This document shows, in pieces, positions 27,882 to 35,770 of a stretch of 64,000 nt of DNA. Each line of letters begins with the position of its first letter. Position 1 is the stretch's first letter. Source of the DNA: Aurantimicrobium minutum (GTDB taxonomy: Bacteria > Actinomycetota > Actinomycetes > Actinomycetales > Microbacteriaceae). Where the stretch lies: NCBI RefSeq assembly GCF_029893825.1, contig NZ_JARXXV010000001.1, positions 1,302,001 through 1,366,000 of the forward strand. Reading direction: 5' to 3'. The notes under the pieces were generated by a model, which did not search any database, was not told where the DNA came from, and saw only the letters and a program-made list of their open reading frames with translations. Both the position numbers and the translations under genes were made by a program.

Positions 27882-27887
27882 AGCCTA
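27882..27887 (-). promoter_or_regulatory. -10 element of the EamA-type transporter gene (leaderless)
   Basis: Minus-strand TAGGCT, then ggagga (6 nt), then ATG 27875. The ggagga touches the start codon, so it is too close to work as a Shine-Dalgarno sequence. Confidence 0.55.
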
Positions 27888-28041
27888 AGTGTTTCCTGAG
27901 AGTGTCGGTGCGGAAACAACAAACAAATAGCCTCGTTTTTCTGCTGGATTGTAGAAGCCCCACACACGTGTTGCTCAACTTTCCCGTGCAGGGTGAAATA
28001 GTTCTGCAGTTGTAGCTATTCACCGTGAAAGGGCTGAGGTC

Positions 28042-30063
28042 ATGTCAGTCATCGACAAAATCGACACTGAAAACGAGTCAGCAACCGTTGACCGTGCTTT
28101 TCTGCAGCGCTACTTACTAGGCAAATGGGCAGATATTCGTCTGGCATCTCGCGAATTAGCAGGACGCACAGAAATGCAGGGCATTCCCGGACTCTCGAAA
28201 GATGAACACCGTGCCCGGGTTTTAGGCCAACTCAAACTTTTGGTTGAAAACGGCCAGGTTAATCTCTCTTTCCCCAGGGAGTTTGGTGGCCTGGAAGACC
28301 ACGGCGGCAACCTTGCTGCCTTCCAAGAGCTTGTTGTTGCTGACCCTTCGATGCAGATCAAGTCCGGTGTGCAATGGGGTTTGTTTGCTGCCGCTATTTT
28401 GCACCTGGGCACTGCCGAGCACCACAAGCTGTGGCTTCCAGATGCAATGTCCTTGAAGACTCCCGGCGTCTATGCCATGACCGAAACCGGTCACGGTTCT
28501 GATGTGTCATCGATTGCCACCACTGCAACCTACGATGAACAAACCCAGGACTGGGTGATCAATACTCCGTTCCGCGGTGCATGGAAGGACTACTTGGGAA
28601 ACGCTGCACTTCACGGTCGTGCAGCGGTGGTCTTCGCACAGCTCATTACCCGTGGTGTGAATCACGGTGTGCACGCGTTCTATGTCCCTATTCGCGACCA
28701 CGACGGGAACTTCTTCCCTGGCGTAGGCGGGGAAGACGATGGGCTCAAGGGTGGGCTCAACGGTATTGATAATGGCCGCCTGCACTTTGACCATGTTCGT
28801 GTTCCACGCACCAACCTATTGAACCGTTATGGTGACGTTGCCGAAGATGGCACCTACACATCACCTATTGCCAGCCCAGGTCGACGATTCTTCACCATGC
28901 TGGGAACACTGGTGCAAGGTCGTGTTTCCTTGGATGGCGCTGCCGTCAATGCTTCCAAGCTTGCCTTGCAGATTGCGGTGACCTACGGCAACGAACGTCG
29001 CCAGTTTGGACAGCCAGGTCACAGCGAAACAGTTCTGCTCGACTACCAGCGCCACCAGCGTCGACTCATTCCGCTGATTGCCACCACCTATGCGCAAGCC
29101 TTCTCACAAGAGGTGTTGCTGGAAAAGTTCGACTCGGTTTTCAGCGGAGCAGATGACACCGATGACAACCGTCAAGACTTGGAAACACTGGCAGCCGCGC
29201 TGAAGCCCCTGTCCACGTGGCATGCACTTCACACACTTCAAGAAGCACGTGAAGCATGCGGTGGCCAAGGCTTCTTGGCAGAGAACAGACTGACTGCACT
29301 GCGCGCAGATATGGACATCTATGTCACCTTCGAAGGCGATAACAATGTGCTCTTGCAGTTGGTGGCCAAGCGTTTGCTCACCGACTACAGCCGCAAGTTC
29401 AAGGATGCTGACACCGGAACTCTTGCCCGTCTGGTGATGGAACAGGTCACCGAGCGCGCAGTGACCGGGTCTGGTCTTCGCCGCCTGGGACAAAACGTTC
29501 ATGACCGTGGCTCAACAGCTCGTGCAGTGAAAGAACTGCGTGATCCTGAGATGCAGCGTGATCTGCTCACCGATCGGGTCGAGACGATGATTGCCGAAAT
29601 TGCTCTGGAACTTCGCGATGCTAAAAAGACGGGCACCGAAGCCGAGGTGTTCAACCAGAAGCAAAGCCAGCTGATTGAAGCAGCCTCTGCTCACGGGCAG
29701 CTCCTGCAGTGGGAAGCATTCACCGATGCGCTGGAGCACATCGAAGATGAGGGAACCCACCAGGTTCTCACCTGGGTGAGAGATCTCTTTGGGCTACACC
29801 TCATCGAGAACAACCTTGCCTGGTATTTGATGAAGGGTCGACTCTCAGCACAACGAGCTGAAGCAGTGACGGCCTATGTTGATCGCCTCATCACTCGGCT
29901 TCGCTCACACGCTCAAGACCTGGTCGATGCCTTTGGCTATGGACCAGAACACTTACGTGCTGAGATTGCCACCGGTATCGAAGGCATTCGTCAAGAAGAA
30001 GCTCGTCACTACTTCGAAAAGCTTGCCGCGAGTGGGCAAGCACCTGTTCCAGAAAAGCATTAG
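28042..30063 (+). CDS. Acyl-CoA oxidase / acyl-CoA dehydrogenase family
   Basis: FAD enzyme introducing the 2,3-double bond in acyl-CoA, here of the larger ACOX type (673 residues, against about 380 for dehydrogenases). Visible: the FAD-binding YAMTETGHGSDVS, the FDHVRVPRTNLLNRY segment, NERRQFG, and the C-terminal half with EACGGQGFLAENR and the catalytic Glu in TFEGDNNVLLQLVAKRLL. Whether electrons go to oxygen or to ETF cannot be read. GAGG lies 3 nt before ATG 28042. A single gene in fatty-acid degradation; no other beta-oxidation gene is nearby. Confidence 0.9.
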   Translation: MSVIDKIDTENESATVDRAFLQRYLLGKWADIRLASRELAGRTEMQGIPGLSKDEHRARVLGQLKLLVENGQVNLSFPREFGGLEDHGGNLAAFQELVVADPSMQIKSGVQWGLFAAAILHLGTAEHHKLWLPDAMSLKTPGVYAMTETGHGSDVSSIATTATYDEQTQDWVINTPFRGAWKDYLGNAALHGRAAVVFAQLITRGVNHGVHAFYVPIRDHDGNFFPGVGGEDDGLKGGLNGIDNGRLHFDHVRVPRTNLLNRYGDVAEDGTYTSPIASPGRRFFTMLGTLVQGRVSLDGAAVNASKLALQIAVTYGNERRQFGQPGHSETVLLDYQRHQRRLIPLIATTYAQAFSQEVLLEKFDSVFSGADDTDDNRQDLETLAAALKPLSTWHALHTLQEAREACGGQGFLAENRLTALRADMDIYVTFEGDNNVLLQLVAKRLLTDYSRKFKDADTGTLARLVMEQVTERAVTGSGLRRLGQNVHDRGSTARAVKELRDPEMQRDLLTDRVETMIAEIALELRDAKKTGTEAEVFNQKQSQLIEAASAHGQLLQWEAFTDALEHIEDEGTHQVLTWVRDLFGLHLIENNLAWYLMKGRLSAQRAEAVTAYVDRLITRLRSHAQDLVDAFGYGPEHLRAEIATGIEGIRQEEARHYFEKLAASGQAPVPEKH

Positions 30064-30083
30064 ACACACAACGCCTCCAAGCA

Positions 30084-30121
30084 CGAGAGAGCCGGCCCCC
30101 AGATGGGAGCCGGCTCTCTCG
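30084..30121. terminator. Bidirectional terminator between acyl-CoA oxidase and DHA2 transporter genes
   Basis: 13-bp stem CGAGAGAGCCGGC and its complement, 12-nt loop, followed by atttgtgtg. Located between convergent stops at 30063 and 30135. Confidence 0.8.
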
Positions 30122-30134
30122 ATTTGTGTGCGTG

Positions 30135-31748
30135 TTAGATCACGTGGGCGTCGGGGCCATCGTGAATCTGCTCAACCTCTTCCTTACGGGTTGACCCGAG
30201 GGAGAGGGTGGCCAGGAAGCCCAGGGCGAGGAATCCTGCTGCAGCAAAAGCGCCATAGCGGGTTCCATCAGAGATGGACTGCTTAGCGAAGGTCGCGATG
30301 GGTTGAGTCTGAGGGTTCTTCTCAAGACCCACAATGGCGCCACCGGCACTATCTACTACTGCGCTGACCACCTTGGTGACCTCAGCCTGAGGAAGCTTCT
30401 CATTGGTGAGGTCGTTGGTGAGCTGGACCTGAACCGAGGTGAACAAGATGGTTCCCAAGATCGCGATACCCAGTGCTGAACCGAGCTGGCGAGCAGTGCT
30501 TTGTGTTCCAGAAGCCTGACCGGATTCCTGAACGGGAACGTCCTTGAGGATCACGTTGGTGAGCTGTGCTGTTGCCAGACCGACACCCATTCCATAGACA
30601 AAGAGCCAAGGAACGACGTTGATCCAGGTGGAGGTGGGGCTAATGCCGAAACCAACACCGGCAACACCGACGATTTCCAGGACAATACCCAGGCGAACCA
30701 TGGAGACAGGGGAGACCTTGCCCGAGAGCCCACCAGCAAGACCAGAGGCAACGAAGGCACCACCGGCGAGACCGAGGAGAACAAAACCTGTTTGGAGGGC
30801 GTCATAGCCAATGACGAATTGCAACCACAGTGGCAGGGACAAGATGATGCCGAACTCACCGAGTGCGATGACCATCGCAGCGATGTTTCCGTTACGGAAG
30901 GAAGAAATACCGAAGAGCTTGAATGCAATCAGCGCTTGCTTGCCTGCCTTGAGGCGGGCAGCACCGTGAGCGATGAAGAGTGTGGTAGCCAGCACGAAGA
31001 TCAAGAACATGACTGGGATGATCGAAACCTTGCCAGGCCAAGTCCAGTCGCCGACGGTGAAGGGCTTGTTTACTTCCCACCAGCCATAGGTGCGACCTTC
31101 GATCAGGCCAAAGACCAGAGTGGACATCGCGATGATGGAGTAGACGGCACCGAGCCAGTCGATTCCGCTCTGAGACTTCTCTTCCTTAGATTCAGGAACG
31201 GTAAGAAGTGCGCCGATGATGATGATCAGACCAATGGGGATGTTGATTCCGAACGCCCAACGCCACGAGTAGTCAGTAGTCAGCCAGCCGCCGAGCAGTG
31301 GACCAACGGCAACCATTCCACCAATGGTGGAACCCCAAATGGCGAACGCGATACCGCGTTCCTTGCCTTGGAAGTTGGCGTTCACCAGAGAGAGAGTGGT
31401 GGGCAGCACCATGGCACCACCAAATCCTTGCAGCACACGTGCAGCAATCAGAAGGTCACCGTCTTGTGAGAATCCTGCAATCACCGAAGAGATCACGAAG
31501 ATCGCCATACCGATCACCATCAGTCGTCGTCGACCGAAACGGTCAGAGAGAGATCCGAAGACCAGAATCAGGGCAGCAAAGACCAGAGTGTAAGACTCCT
31601 GAACCCACTGCACCTGGGTGCTGGTGATTCCGAGGTCTTCAATAATCGACGGAATGGAGACGTTGATAATGGTGGAGTCAACGATGATGAGCGAAACAGC
31701 AAGGCTAATAAAGAGCAAGCCAAACCAGCGTGTACGTGGGGAAGTCAT
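30135..31748 (-). CDS. MFS drug exporter, DHA2 (EmrB/QacA) family
   Basis: 537 residues with about 14 hydrophobic helices. Helix 1 carries VDSTIINVSIPSI, corresponding to family motif LDxTIVNVALP; the 2-3 loop has GSLSDRFGRRRLM (motif A) and helix 5 has GWLTTDYSWRWAFGINIPIG (motif C/D region). A proton-driven multidrug exporter is likely; substrates are unknown. It diverges from the Nramp-like gene across 55 bp, and TAGATT lies exactly 6 nt before ATG 31748. No dedicated regulator is adjacent. Confidence 0.9.
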   Translation of the reverse strand: MTSPRTRWFGLLFISLAVSLIIVDSTIINVSIPSIIEDLGITSTQVQWVQESYTLVFAALILVFGSLSDRFGRRRLMVIGMAIFVISSVIAGFSQDGDLLIAARVLQGFGGAMVLPTTLSLVNANFQGKERGIAFAIWGSTIGGMVAVGPLLGGWLTTDYSWRWAFGINIPIGLIIIIGALLTVPESKEEKSQSGIDWLGAVYSIIAMSTLVFGLIEGRTYGWWEVNKPFTVGDWTWPGKVSIIPVMFLIFVLATTLFIAHGAARLKAGKQALIAFKLFGISSFRNGNIAAMVIALGEFGIILSLPLWLQFVIGYDALQTGFVLLGLAGGAFVASGLAGGLSGKVSPVSMVRLGIVLEIVGVAGVGFGISPTSTWINVVPWLFVYGMGVGLATAQLTNVILKDVPVQESGQASGTQSTARQLGSALGIAILGTILFTSVQVQLTNDLTNEKLPQAEVTKVVSAVVDSAGGAIVGLEKNPQTQPIATFAKQSISDGTRYGAFAAAGFLALGFLATLSLGSTRKEEVEQIHDGPDAHVI

Positions 31749-31754
31749 TGTTTC

Positions 31755-31760
31755 AATCTA
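31755..31760 (-). promoter_or_regulatory. -10 element of the DHA2 transporter gene (leaderless)
   Basis: Minus-strand TAGATT, then gaaaca (6 nt), then ATG 31748. In the same 55-bp gap a TAGGCT (plus strand, 31777-31782) probably serves the divergent Nramp-like gene, but that gene has a normal leader with AAGGGAG. Confidence 0.55.
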
Positions 31761-31803
31761 CTCTCGTTCACCCGCGTAGGCTGGGCTTAGAAGGGAGTTC
31801 TTC

Positions 31804-33105
31804 ATGAGTATTCACGACGTTGAATTAGTTGATCCTGAAGACTCCACGGCTAAACACCACCCCACGAGAGACACCGTCCGTGGGCGAGGGTACTTCCGCA
31901 GGCTCGGTCCGGGTATCGTCACCGGTGCTGCCGATGACGATCCTTCGGGCATTGGCACCTACAGTCAGGTTGGAGCTGCCACTGGTTATCGCCTGCTGTG
32001 GAGTGCACCACTACTTCTTCCGCTAGCTTTTGCCGTTCAGGAAGCGTGTGCACGTATTGCTTTAGTCACCGGTCACGGCCTTGCCGGTGTGATCAAGGCA
32101 CGTATGCCGCGCCCCATTCTCTATATCTGCCTTGCCCTGGTTGTCATTGCGAACACCGTCAACATTGCTGCCGACCTTGGCTCTATGTCTGCAGCTCTCC
32201 AGCTGCTGATACCTATTCCGCAGTTCTTGGGTGTAATTCTCTTTGCTGCGGTCATCGTGGTGGCTGAAGTTTTTGTTCCGTATCACCGCTATGCCAAGTT
32301 CCTGCGCTGGTTGTGCTTGTCTCTTCTTGCCTACTTCGCTGTGATGTTTGTAGCAAAGGTCGACTGGGCCCAGGTTGGTCGAGATCTTGTTGTTCCCCAG
32401 TTCGAGTGGACCAAGGGGGACATCGCGTTGCTCATTGCGATTGCGGGAACAACCATCTCTCCCTACTTGTTCTTCTGGCAGTCTGCCGAGGAAGTGGAGG
32501 AGCGACGCTCCACCAAGCACTACCGCGTGACAAAGACACACATCCAAGCCATGCGTGGGGACGTGTTTGCCGGTATGGCTACCGGTGTCTTCGCAATGGC
32601 CGCCATCATGATTACTGCTGCTGCCACGCTGCATAAGAACGGTGTGACCAATATCCAAACTGCAGAAGAAGCAGCACAAGCACTGGTTCCTATTGCAGGT
32701 GATTATGCCGGTGTGCTGTTCCTGCTGGGCATTCTGGGAACTGGTCTGCTCAGTGTTCCTGTGCTTGCCGGAGCAAGCTCCTATGCCATGGCAGAAACTT
32801 TTGGTTGGCGAGAAAGCTTGGAGCGCAGACCCAGTCAGGCACGCGCGTTCTATGCCGTGATTTTTCTCTCTATCTTGGTGGGGCTCACGCTCAACCTCGT
32901 TGGCCTCAACCCCATGCAGTTCCTCATCATCGCTGCCATCACCAACGGCTTAGCAGCACCTGTGTTGATGGCTGTGATCTGGTGGATTGCCTCGGATGAG
33001 AAATTGCTTGGCAAGTGGAAGTGCCCGCTATGGTCGAGGCTGCTCTTGGGTATCGCAACGATGGCAATGGCACTACTGCCATTGCTGTGGGTGTTGGCTC
33101 CCTAG
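31804..33105 (+). CDS. Nramp-family divalent metal transporter, variant metal site
   Basis: A 433-residue protein with about 11 helices. Helix 1 is GPGIVTGAADDDPSGIGTYSQVGA, so the canonical DPGN is changed to DPSG. The helix 6 motif that usually reads A-x-x-M-P-H-N is here GTTISPYLFFWQSAEE, without the metal-binding methionine. Loss of Met is known in Nramp-related transporters that prefer harder ions such as Mg2+ or Al3+, so the ion may not be Mn/Fe (inference). AAGGGAG sits 7 nt before ATG 31804. The stop overlaps the convergent 33102 gene in a shared CTAG. Confidence 0.85.
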   Translation: MSIHDVELVDPEDSTAKHHPTRDTVRGRGYFRRLGPGIVTGAADDDPSGIGTYSQVGAATGYRLLWSAPLLLPLAFAVQEACARIALVTGHGLAGVIKARMPRPILYICLALVVIANTVNIAADLGSMSAALQLLIPIPQFLGVILFAAVIVVAEVFVPYHRYAKFLRWLCLSLLAYFAVMFVAKVDWAQVGRDLVVPQFEWTKGDIALLIAIAGTTISPYLFFWQSAEEVEERRSTKHYRVTKTHIQAMRGDVFAGMATGVFAMAAIMITAAATLHKNGVTNIQTAEEAAQALVPIAGDYAGVLFLLGILGTGLLSVPVLAGASSYAMAETFGWRESLERRPSQARAFYAVIFLSILVGLTLNLVGLNPMQFLIIAAITNGLAAPVLMAVIWWIASDEKLLGKWKCPLWSRLLLGIATMAMALLPLLWVLAP

Positions 33106-33332
33106 GAAGCTACCTCTTCGTGCTTCTTACGCTTGCTGAAAACGAAGAGGTAAAGGATCTCGAGGATGCCCGCGGTGTTCAAAATGAACAACACCACAAA
33201 CCAGGGCACCGACTTAAGTGAACCAGCGCGGTAAAGGGCAAAGCCCTTCCAGACCGCGCTCCACAGTGCCAGCACCAAGATGAGAGCAAAGATGCCGGGC
33301 TGTTCGGTGAGGAGACCTTGATCAGTATTCAT
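33102..33332 (-). CDS. Small DUF5652-like membrane protein
   Basis: 76 residues, two hydrophobic helices (about 13-33 and 42-64) and a basic, charged C-terminus FSKRKKHEEVAS. The short core WKGFALYRAGSLKSVPWFVVLFILNTAGILEILYLF is widespread in small actinobacterial membrane proteins and resembles DUF5652; its function is unknown. TAAGAT lies exactly 6 nt before ATG 33332. Its stop codon shares the palindromic CTAG at 33102-33105 with the convergent Nramp-like gene. Confidence 0.75.
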   Translation of the reverse strand: MNTDQGLLTEQPGIFALILVLALWSAVWKGFALYRAGSLKSVPWFVVLFILNTAGILEILYLFVFSKRKKHEEVAS

Positions 33333-33338
33333 AGTTCA

Positions 33339-33344
33339 ATCTTA
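33339..33344 (-). promoter_or_regulatory. -10 element of the DUF5652-like gene (leaderless)
   Basis: Minus-strand TAAGAT, then tgaact (6 nt), then ATG 33332. Divergent from the Pr6Pr-like gene; the two hexamers are about 35 bp apart. Confidence 0.55.
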
Positions 33345-33378
33345 CAAATTGACCCTGTTAGTTGACTGGGCATGGTGC

Positions 33379-33384
33379 TAGCGT
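33379..33384 (+). promoter_or_regulatory. -10 element of the Pr6Pr-like gene (leaderless)
   Basis: TAGCGT, then 7 nt, then GTG 33392. The one-base longer spacing is a mild exception to the usual 6. Confidence 0.45.
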
Positions 33385-33391
33385 CGAGCTC

Positions 33392-34042
33392 GTGAGCACA
33401 ACGTCGCGCAAAGTCACTGCCGTTATTCGCTGGGGTATTTCTGCCTGGGTTTTAGCTGCCATCGTGACCCAGATCTGGTCTGAGGTTGCCAACAATGCGT
33501 TCTACCCAGAGAAGTACTTCAGTTACTTCACCATCCAATCCAGTCTGATAAACATCGTGGCATTTGCGGCCGGTGGCTATCTCGCGTGGACGACCGTTCG
33601 CGACACCAGACTGTTCACCATTGTTCGTTTTTCTGTCTTTTCCTATGCCATCGTCACGGGGGTTGTTTATAACGCCCTGCTGCGCAACATTCCTTCGGAA
33701 GGCTATGAACCTCCCGCGTGGTGTAACGAGAGCACCCATGTCTGGGTTCCAATTGTCATCGTGCTGGAATGGCTGTTTGCTTCCGGTCGTATAGCCCTGC
33801 GTATTCGTGCAATGTGGTGGGCGTTGCTGTATCCACTGGCGTGGGTTGGTTTCACCGTGGTTCGAGGAATGATCACTGGCTGGTGGCCTTACCCCTTCCT
33901 CGAACCTGATGGCCCCAATGGTGTCGGTGGCGTTGTTGCCTACGTTCTGGGTATTGCCGCATTTATGTCATTCAACGCCTTCATTGCACTGGTGATTGCA
34001 AGGGTGTGGGCGAAGCTACGACACCAACCCCTGCACCCATAA
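33392..34042 (+). CDS. Pr6Pr-type six-helix membrane protein
   Basis: 216 residues with about six hydrophobic segments and the conserved features NAFYPEKYFSYFTIQSSLIN, VYNALLRN, the CNESTHVWVPI loop and YPFLEP near the end, which match the Pr6Pr (FAR-17a/AIG1-related) family of bacterial membrane proteins. Function unknown. The frame is open from 33362, but GTG 33392 gives a normal N-terminus (basic residues then the first helix) and has a TAnnnT hexamer 7 nt upstream; no Shine-Dalgarno supports any earlier start. Confidence 0.8.
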   Translation: MSTTSRKVTAVIRWGISAWVLAAIVTQIWSEVANNAFYPEKYFSYFTIQSSLINIVAFAAGGYLAWTTVRDTRLFTIVRFSVFSYAIVTGVVYNALLRNIPSEGYEPPAWCNESTHVWVPIVIVLEWLFASGRIALRIRAMWWALLYPLAWVGFTVVRGMITGWWPYPFLEPDGPNGVGGVVAYVLGIAAFMSFNAFIALVIARVWAKLRHQPLHP

Positions 34043-34071
34043 GTATTAACTCAGCGTTAACCATCGAGTCC

Positions 34072-34077
34072 TAGGCT
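34072..34077 (+). promoter_or_regulatory. -10 element of ppk2 (leaderless)
   Basis: TAGGCT, then aggaag (6 nt), then ATG 34084. The purine-rich spacer abuts the ATG and cannot act as a spaced ribosome-binding site. Confidence 0.55.
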
Positions 34078-34083
34078 AGGAAG

Positions 34084-35016
34084 ATGAGCCCCACCAGCGA
34101 CGGCAACTTCGACACTGCAGAGATCCTCAAGGCAACATTTACTGCCGAGGATCTGCTCGATGACGATGCCCCCAAGACGCTTGCCGAGGATGACGCCTGG
34201 CGCCAGGGCTTCCCCTATGACACCAAGCTCACACGCAAAGAGTATGACCACCGCAAGCACGTGCTACAGGTAGAGCTGCTGAAGCTCCAGGTGTGGATCA
34301 AGGAAACCGGTCAACGTGTTGTGATTGTGTTCGAAGGTCGAGATGCTGCCGGTAAGGGTGGAACGATCAAGCGCTTCATGGAACACCTCAACCCTCGTGG
34401 TGCGAGGGTGGTGGCGCTGGAGAAGCCCACCGAGCGTGAACGTAGTCAGTGGTATTTTCAGCGCTACGTGGAGCACCTTCCTGCTGCGGGTGAGATCGTG
34501 ATGTTTGACCGCTCCTGGTACAACCGTGCAGGTGTGGAGCGCGTCATGGGTTATTGCACCGACCAGCAGTATCAAGAATTCATGCGCTCTACTCCTGAGT
34601 TTGAACGCATGCTGGCGCAGTCAGGTATCAAGATTTTCAAGTTCTGGTTCTCGGTTGGCGAAGCTGAACAGCGCCGCAGGTTCTTAGAGCGTCGCACAGA
34701 TCCTGTGAAGCGCTGGAAACTCTCACCCACAGACCTAGCCTCGTTGGATAAGTGGGATGCTTACACCGAAGCGAAGGAAGCCATGTTCTTGGCAACCGAT
34801 ACGGACGTTGCACCCTGGACTGTGGTGAAGTCGAACGATAAAAAACGTGCTCGTCTCGAGGCCATGAAATGGGTCCTCAACGCCTTCGATTACGACGGCA
34901 AGGATTCTGCTGCAATCGGCCCCAATGATTCACTCGTGATTGGGAGTCCCTCAGAGGTCTATGACCAGGGAGAGAATCCCACCACCGCCATTCCTATTGT
35001 GAAGAAACTGCGCTAG
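34084..35016 (+). CDS. ppk2: Polyphosphate kinase 2
   Basis: Transfers phosphate between polyphosphate and nucleotides, usually making NTP or NDP from polyphosphate. A 310-residue P-loop protein: Walker A in FEGRDAAGKGGTIKRF (about 81-96), the LNPRG lid region, ERSQWYFQRY, and Walker B in VMFDRSWYNRAGVERVMG. The first 60 residues are a charged extension. Class I (ADP-phosphorylating) is likely from the single-domain length, but I cannot separate the classes by eye. It is followed after 2 nt by the dienelactone hydrolase gene, so the two are one operon. Confidence 0.93.
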   Translation: MSPTSDGNFDTAEILKATFTAEDLLDDDAPKTLAEDDAWRQGFPYDTKLTRKEYDHRKHVLQVELLKLQVWIKETGQRVVIVFEGRDAAGKGGTIKRFMEHLNPRGARVVALEKPTERERSQWYFQRYVEHLPAAGEIVMFDRSWYNRAGVERVMGYCTDQQYQEFMRSTPEFERMLAQSGIKIFKFWFSVGEAEQRRRFLERRTDPVKRWKLSPTDLASLDKWDAYTEAKEAMFLATDTDVAPWTVVKSNDKKRARLEAMKWVLNAFDYDGKDSAAIGPNDSLVIGSPSEVYDQGENPTTAIPIVKKLR

Positions 35017-35018
35017 CG

Positions 35019-35747
35019 ATGACTCTTGCCGTCACACTCACGGACATCTCTATCCCCCTTGAGGGAGATGACCAACTTCACGGAGTGCTGGCAGTTCCAG
35101 CAGGGAAAGGACCTTTCCCTGCAGTTGTGATGGTGCATGAAGTCTTCGGCATCGATGAGTCGATGCGCTCGCAGATTACTCGGATGGCCAGTGCAGGATA
35201 TCTCGTGCTGATGCCAGACCTCTTTAGCCGAGGCGGAATGAGGAAGTGCCTCAAGGCAACGTTTAGGGCTTTGGTTGATGGAACGGGCCAGGCCTATGTC
35301 GACGTGGAAGCTGCCAAGCAATTGCTCCTTGCTCGCCCCGATTGCACCGGCAAAGTTGGCGTGGTCGGATTCTGTATGGGTGGAGGCTTTGCGTTGCAAC
35401 TGGTCAGTAAGGGGTATGACGCTGCCGCGGTGAACTACGGTCAAGCGGCCAAAGACCTTGATGCCCAGTTAGTGGGCTCGTGTCCTATCGTTGCCAGTTT
35501 TGGAGGGAAAGATCTCTCACTCAAGGGTGCTGGCCCCAAGTTGGAAGCAGCATTGACCAAAGCAGGTATTCCGCACGACGTGAAGGTCTATCCAGATGCG
35601 TCACACGCATTTATGAATCCCACTCAAGCAGGACCCAAGGCTCTGCGCCCTTTCATGCACACTGTTGTGGGATTTAAGCCTCGGCCAGATGATGCGGCCG
35701 ATGCGTGGTCACGCATCGAGGCGTTCTTTGGCGAACATCTGGCCTAG
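35019..35747 (+). CDS. Dienelactone hydrolase family protein
   Basis: Alpha/beta hydrolase of 242 residues. VMVHEVFGIDESMRS is the oxyanion region, GVVGFCMGGG carries the nucleophile Cys (C119) typical of carboxymethylenebutenolidase-like enzymes, and the Asp/His partners are in the GGKDLSL and YPDASHAFMN segments. The true substrate is unknown; many such proteins act outside chlorocatechol degradation. ATG 35019 is 2 nt after the ppk2 stop. Confidence 0.88.
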   Translation: MTLAVTLTDISIPLEGDDQLHGVLAVPAGKGPFPAVVMVHEVFGIDESMRSQITRMASAGYLVLMPDLFSRGGMRKCLKATFRALVDGTGQAYVDVEAAKQLLLARPDCTGKVGVVGFCMGGGFALQLVSKGYDAAAVNYGQAAKDLDAQLVGSCPIVASFGGKDLSLKGAGPKLEAALTKAGIPHDVKVYPDASHAFMNPTQAGPKALRPFMHTVVGFKPRPDDAADAWSRIEAFFGEHLA

Positions 35748-35758
35748 TCCAGCCACGT

Positions 35759-35764
35759 TAAGCT
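35759..35764 (+). promoter_or_regulatory. -10 element of metH (leaderless)
   Basis: TAAGCT, then tgaagg (6 nt), then GTG 35771. No cobalamin riboswitch fits in the 23-bp gap, and none would be possible on a leaderless mRNA. Confidence 0.55.
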
Positions 35765-35770
35765 TGAAGG

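Noticed and set aside
30501-31469. 322-codon open frame on the plus strand
   Set aside because: Antisense shadow of the DHA2 transporter; same unnatural hydrophilic composition, no recognisable domain.
35748-35770. Cobalamin riboswitch in front of metH
   Set aside because: Only 23 bp separate the genes and the promoter looks leaderless; I also found no B12-box-like sequence upstream of the ECF operon (43058-43165).
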